33,332 nt of DNA from positions 1 through 33,332 of the forward strand of contig JAFUJS010000003.1 in assembly GCA_017468115.1 (NCBI GenBank), given 5' to 3'. The DNA is from Clostridia bacterium (GTDB taxonomy: Bacteria; Bacillota_A; Clostridia; Oscillospirales; CAG-272). Under the pieces are notes generated by a model. That model made no database searches. It was not told the origin of the DNA and worked only from the letters and a program-made list of their open reading frames with translations. Within the stretch, counting starts at the first letter, position 1. Every line of letters begins with the position of its first letter. Of this stretch, positions 30,628 to 33,332 are shown piece after piece. Both the position numbers and the translations under genes were made by a program.

Positions 30628-32364
30628 ATGAAAAAGAAACTCACTCTGTTTCTCGTTATGGTAATGGCGCTTGTGTGCGTATTCGCTGTATCAGTATTTG
30701 CAGATTCTGTACATGCAAACGTTGACAAGACCCAAACCGTTACACTTAGCGATGGAACAGTATGCAACCTGTTCGATAGCGAGGGTAATGCGCTCATTTG
30801 GTTTAAGAACGGATCAGAGCTTCAATCCATCCGCGCAGACGACTCAAGAATGGTCTACACAGCCGGAAACTATACCTTCAATGTCGGTAACTCCACAGTT
30901 GGTACAAAAACTGCTTATGAGGTTACAAAAATTCAAATCGCTCTTGAGAGTGGTACAATTGATGGTGGAAGCATCGTTGTACTTAACCTTATGGATGACG
31001 ATGTAATTATCAATGCTGGCGGTAATATTGGTAAGCCTGTCAATTGCGTAAAGACTGTAGCGTGGGCTAACAAAGTAATCGAATACGCATATCTTCGTCT
31101 TGATACAGTTGCTATTCAGCAGCAGGCATTTTCTGGATGTACAAAGCTAAAGTACATCAATCTTGAGGATCTAACCGAATTGAGACAAATCGGTGGTGGT
31201 CAGACATTTGCTCAAAGCACCGCTTTGTTTGCAGGCGAGGTGTTAGATCTAAGAAATACTAAGCTTGTAACGCTTCCTGGTAATGGAGCATTTAGTAATG
31301 TTCCATTTGCAGGTGTTAAATTTCCTAGCACACTTACAAATATTTCTGACTGGAACCTACAATATTCAGGACTTGTAAGTATTGCATTCCCGGAAAATGT
31401 TGTAACAATCAATGCATCACAGTTTCTTGGTTGTCAAAATCTTCAAAGTATTTATATTCACAAAAATACAACAACAATTAAGGGCAGTGCGTTTGGTGTA
31501 GGCAACAATAAAGACTTAGATAGCCTAGAAAAGATATTCTTTGTTGGTTCTAAAGAGGAGCTAGAGGCACTTATTACTAATACAGATTCTGGTAATAACG
31601 CAGCTTTCTTTAAAGTTGTTGGCGAAAACAATGCAAATCTGATTTCCTATAAAGACTATCTTGCATTGGAAGATAAGAGTGGCTATTATGCAGTTTACGA
31701 TTACAGCTACTGCGAGGCTTACAACGAGGGCGAGCACACCACATCCGGCACAAACCCATGCGTAGGCTCTTGTAGCGTTTGTGCGCTTTCATTTGTACAG
31801 CACTCCGATGCAGCTACCATCTTGGTAAAGATTGAATATACAGACTTTACAAAGACAGGCGTAAAGACACATTACTGTGAAAACGAGGGCTGTACATACA
31901 GCTCCGAGGAAACAGTTCCTGCAATCTTCGTAAACAATGGCTATTCGTACAGCGGCACAGCAATTTTGCAGGGCTTTGCAGTAAATAGCGACGCACTTAT
32001 AGCATACGAAGAGGCAAACAACACAACCGTTCAGTACGGCTTGGTAGTTGGCTCTGTTGCAAAGCTTGGCGCAACAAATACACTCTTCGATGGCACAACA
32101 CTTAAGGCTGGCGCATTTAGTGTTTCCTTTGACGATAAGAGAAACTACTCCGTATTTGAAATGCAGGTAACAGGCTTGACAGCAGATTACCAAGATACAC
32201 AGCTTTATGTATGTGCATACGTAATCGACAATGGCACTGTAACATATATCAGCAACGGCGCAAACACAAGCACAGTTGACCCCGTAACATATAAAGAAAT
32301 TGTTGCAGTAGAGGCAGGCAAAACAACAGGTATTATAATTCCAAAAGAGGAGGAAAACGCATAA
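30628..32364 (+). CDS. Secreted leucine-rich-repeat (BspA-like LRR_5) surface protein
   Basis: A 578-aa exported protein. The signal peptide is MKKK plus a hydrophobic core ending in VFA near residue 25. Residues ~150-330 contain irregular BspA/TpLRR-type repeats (QQAFSGCTKLKYINL, SQFLGCQNLQSIYIHKN, DSLEKIFFVGS). A Cys-rich segment follows (~370-440, CVGSCSVC, HYCENEGC), then the C-terminal domain shared with the fragment at 3-491. There is no LPXTG, SLH or membrane anchor. BspA-type proteins often bind host or matrix proteins; no ligand can be named. ATG 30628 is chosen for AAGGAG and the signal peptide. The stop overlaps the start of the 56-aa ORF by one base (TAATG). Confidence 0.88.
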   Translation: MKKKLTLFLVMVMALVCVFAVSVFADSVHANVDKTQTVTLSDGTVCNLFDSEGNALIWFKNGSELQSIRADDSRMVYTAGNYTFNVGNSTVGTKTAYEVTKIQIALESGTIDGGSIVVLNLMDDDVIINAGGNIGKPVNCVKTVAWANKVIEYAYLRLDTVAIQQQAFSGCTKLKYINLEDLTELRQIGGGQTFAQSTALFAGEVLDLRNTKLVTLPGNGAFSNVPFAGVKFPSTLTNISDWNLQYSGLVSIAFPENVVTINASQFLGCQNLQSIYIHKNTTTIKGSAFGVGNNKDLDSLEKIFFVGSKEELEALITNTDSGNNAAFFKVVGENNANLISYKDYLALEDKSGYYAVYDYSYCEAYNEGEHTTSGTNPCVGSCSVCALSFVQHSDAATILVKIEYTDFTKTGVKTHYCENEGCTYSSEETVPAIFVNNGYSYSGTAILQGFAVNSDALIAYEEANNTTVQYGLVVGSVAKLGATNTLFDGTTLKAGAFSVSFDDKRNYSVFEMQVTGLTADYQDTQLYVCAYVIDNGTVTYISNGANTSTVDPVTYKEIVAVEAGKTTGIIIPKEEENA

Positions 32365-32534
32365 TGAAATACACAAAGCCAAGCTATGAAATAGAAGTAA
32401 TAGCAAGCGAGGATATTATGGAGTTTTCTCCAAATAACATTTACACCACCACCGAAAGCTTTGACTATGGCGAGGGCGAGGTTACTGTTACAAAGGGAAC
32501 ATCCACAGCAAACATCAAGGATTTGCTATTCTAA
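32364..32534 (+). CDS. 56-aa small protein, companion of surface protein (copy B)
   Basis: It begins on the last base of the surface-protein stop (TAATG) and encodes 56 residues, 44 identical to copy A at 494-664. Constant parts are YTKPSY, IMEFSPNNIYTT and VTKGTSTANIKDLLF, and changes are mostly conservative (E/D, F/Y, V/I). It is acidic, with no Cys, signal peptide or membrane helix. The overlap implies that the same ribosomes translate both, so the amounts are linked. It could be a dedicated partner of the LRR protein, a processed peptide or a regulator; no family is recognised. A GGAGCGA-type terminator follows nine bases later. Confidence 0.82.
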   Translation: MKYTKPSYEIEVIASEDIMEFSPNNIYTTTESFDYGEGEVTVTKGTSTANIKDLLF

Positions 32535-32542
32535 ATAAGAAC

Positions 32543-32570
32543 AAAAAAGGAGCGATTTCGCTCCTTTTTT
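32543..32570. terminator. GGAGCGA-type terminator, bidirectional
   Basis: A6-GGAGCGA (32543-32555) pairs with TCGCTCC-T6 (32558-32570) around TT, between the 56-aa ORF and the converging PQ-loop-like gene. Confidence 0.9.
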
Positions 32571-32588
32571 ATTTTCATACCGGAAAAA

Positions 32589-32900
32589 TTATTCCTTGCT
32601 TTCCTTGCTTTCGTTCATTTTGTCAAGCCTTAAATTTCTAAAGTACATAACAAGGTCAAGGCTTACCATAACAAAGTTAAGGAAATAGAAGAAAAGCACA
32701 TACCACTTGCTACCGATATTGTTCATAAAATCTTGATTTACAAACTTTGAGGTAATTCCGGCCACATAACCAAGAAGAATAAGACAAATAAACCAAAGGC
32801 TCTTACCCTTAGTGGTTCTAGCCTTGTAAGCCTTTATAACATTAAGAGGCCACGAAAAGCCAAAGCAAATAAGCATTATAATTTCAAGTATTTCAGCCAT
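32589..32900 (-). CDS. Small three-helix membrane protein, PQ-loop/SemiSWEET-like
   Basis: A 103-aa protein with three hydrophobic helices (~3-20, 34-54, 66-90) and a charged tail. The first helix and loop read FGFSWPLNVIKAYKARTTKGKS, followed by LILLGYVAGITSKF. This resembles the Pro-containing helix and the K-x-G-x-S loop of PQ-loop proteins, of which bacterial SemiSWEET sugar transporters are half-size members (about 86-100 aa, dimeric). A transport role is inference. The start at 32900 has GGAG eight bases upstream; a longer ORF to 32978 has none. Confidence 0.6.
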   Translation of the reverse strand: MAEILEIIMLICFGFSWPLNVIKAYKARTTKGKSLWFICLILLGYVAGITSKFVNQDFMNNIGSKWYVLFFYFLNFVMVSLDLVMYFRNLRLDKMNESKESKE

Positions 32901-33003
32901 AATAAACTCCAAAAAATTATTTTGATTTATCATAACACAAAAAAGCTTCAAAGTAAATAGAAATCGAAAAAAATACAAATAATATTTTTGGAGGTGATAA
33001 AAA

Positions 33004-33129
33004 ATGAAAGAGCAAAAAACAAAAAAGGTTAAGGTAAACGACCCGGCTGTACCAAACAGAGCTCATACCGAAATGAAAAAGGAAGAGCCAAAGCCTGAGG
33101 CAAAGAAAAAGAACCAAAAGGAAAACTAA
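33004..33129 (+). CDS. 41-aa lysine-rich protein
   Basis: A short ORF with a very strong ribosome site (GGAGGTGAT, 32990-32998) five bases before the ATG. The product is 41 residues, extremely rich in Lys and Glu (MKEQKTKKVKVNDPAVPN start, then Lys/Glu-Pro repeats and KKKNQKEN end), without hydrophobic segments, so probably disordered and cytoplasmic. It is followed by a two-stage hairpin terminator, which supports a genuine transcription unit. A weak TAATAT lies upstream at 32980. Function unknown. Confidence 0.65.
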   Translation: MKEQKTKKVKVNDPAVPNRAHTEMKKEEPKPEAKKKNQKEN

Positions 33130-33133
33130 ACAA

Positions 33134-33193
33134 AAAAGCAAGCACACCTGAAGTGAACTAAATGGGGTTCACTTCACACCCGTGCTTGCTTTT
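33134..33193 (+). terminator. Two-stage hairpin terminator
   Basis: The outer stem AAAAGCAAGCAC (33134-33145) pairs with GTGCTTGCTTTT (33182-33193) and encloses a second stem, GAAGTGAAC (33150-33158) with GTTCACTTC (33167-33175). It lies directly behind the 41-aa ORF. Confidence 0.75.
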
Positions 33194-33206
33194 ATTGTAT
33201 AACGAA

Positions 33207-33229
33207 AACCACGCGATAGTCGCGTGGTT
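33207..33229. other. Perfect 10-bp hairpin, possible mobile-element end
   Basis: AACCACGCGA-TAG-TCGCGTGGTT has a three-base loop and no plus-strand T tail. IS200/IS605 elements carry subterminal hairpins of this kind upstream of the transposase gene, but the following gene is cut off after two codons, so this cannot be confirmed. Confidence 0.4.
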
Positions 33230-33325
33230 CAAAAGAGGTTAACCGATGAAAAGAAAATCCTCCGATTGTGATATAATAGAAGCGACCTGCCAGTCAAATC
33301 TAAAACACAAACGGAGGATTTATCT

Positions 33326-33332
33326 ATGAAAA
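33326..33332 (+). CDS. Start of a further gene (truncated by window end)
   Basis: ATG at 33326 follows CGGAGGATTT with eight bases of spacing, an ideal ribosome site. TATAAT at 33272-33277 could be the -10 box; no good -35 is seen. Only two full codons (Met-Lys) are inside the window, so the product is unknown. AAATCCTCCG just upstream of the promoter is the exact inverse of the ribosome-site segment. Confidence 0.6.

Overview
The window looks like a chromosomal segment of an uncultured Gram-positive gut anaerobe of the class Clostridia (Oscillospirales/Christensenellales-like; this placement is inference). The grounds are strong AGGAGG-type ribosome binding sites, promoters with 17-bp spacing, a classical T-tailed hairpin after almost every transcription unit, moderate-to-low GC, and protein families typical of Firmicutes (YitT, OhrR, FakA/FakB, BcrA-like ABC, TSCPD). 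No phage, CRISPR array, rRNA or complete insertion sequence is visible.

Layout. (1) 1-664: the 3' end of a secreted surface protein gene plus a 56-aa ORF. A paralogous copy of this pair closes the window at 30628-32534. (2) 665-909: intergenic repeats. (3) 910-5193: a GT8-PlsC fusion enzyme, a membrane-anchored XRE regulator overlapping an FlK-type thioesterase, tRNA-Met and tRNA-Glu, a hairpin-rich non-coding stretch and a small lipoprotein. (4) 5274-12503: an M20 amidohydrolase and intracellular glycosidases (GH29, GH20, MGH1/GH63-like, GH51). (5) 12528-14783: a HisK-like PHP phosphatase and a peroxide-response group (glutathione peroxidase, TSCPD protein, OhrR). (6) 14796-19767: YitT, a CE15-like esterase, a zinc-ribbon double-TIR protein and a 646-aa GH-A-like TIM-barrel protein. 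(7) 19802-24666: a CrtO-like membrane protein, an ABC exporter pair, an RNA ligase-PHP operon and a metallophosphoesterase. (8) 24799-30161: a two-component system followed by fakA-plsX-fakB for use of exogenous fatty acids. (9) 30162-33332: a palindromic hairpin-array repeat, a T17 tract at a promoter, the second surface-protein cassette, a PQ-loop-like protein, a 41-aa lysine-rich protein and the start of a further gene.

How the genes fit together. The glycosidases and the esterase lack signal peptides, so they probably finish degradation of imported fucosylated, hexosamine-containing and arabinose-containing oligosaccharides in the cytoplasm. FakA/PlsX/FakB, the GT8-PlsC fusion and the CrtO-like protein point to acyl-lipid and glycolipid metabolism. 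OhrR and glutathione peroxidase share a plausible palindromic operator. The items most worth following up are the duplicated surface-protein plus 56-aa peptide cassette (one copy with a homopolymeric T17 next to its promoter), the zinc-ribbon double-TIR protein, the RNA ligase-PHP operon and the GT8-PlsC fusion.
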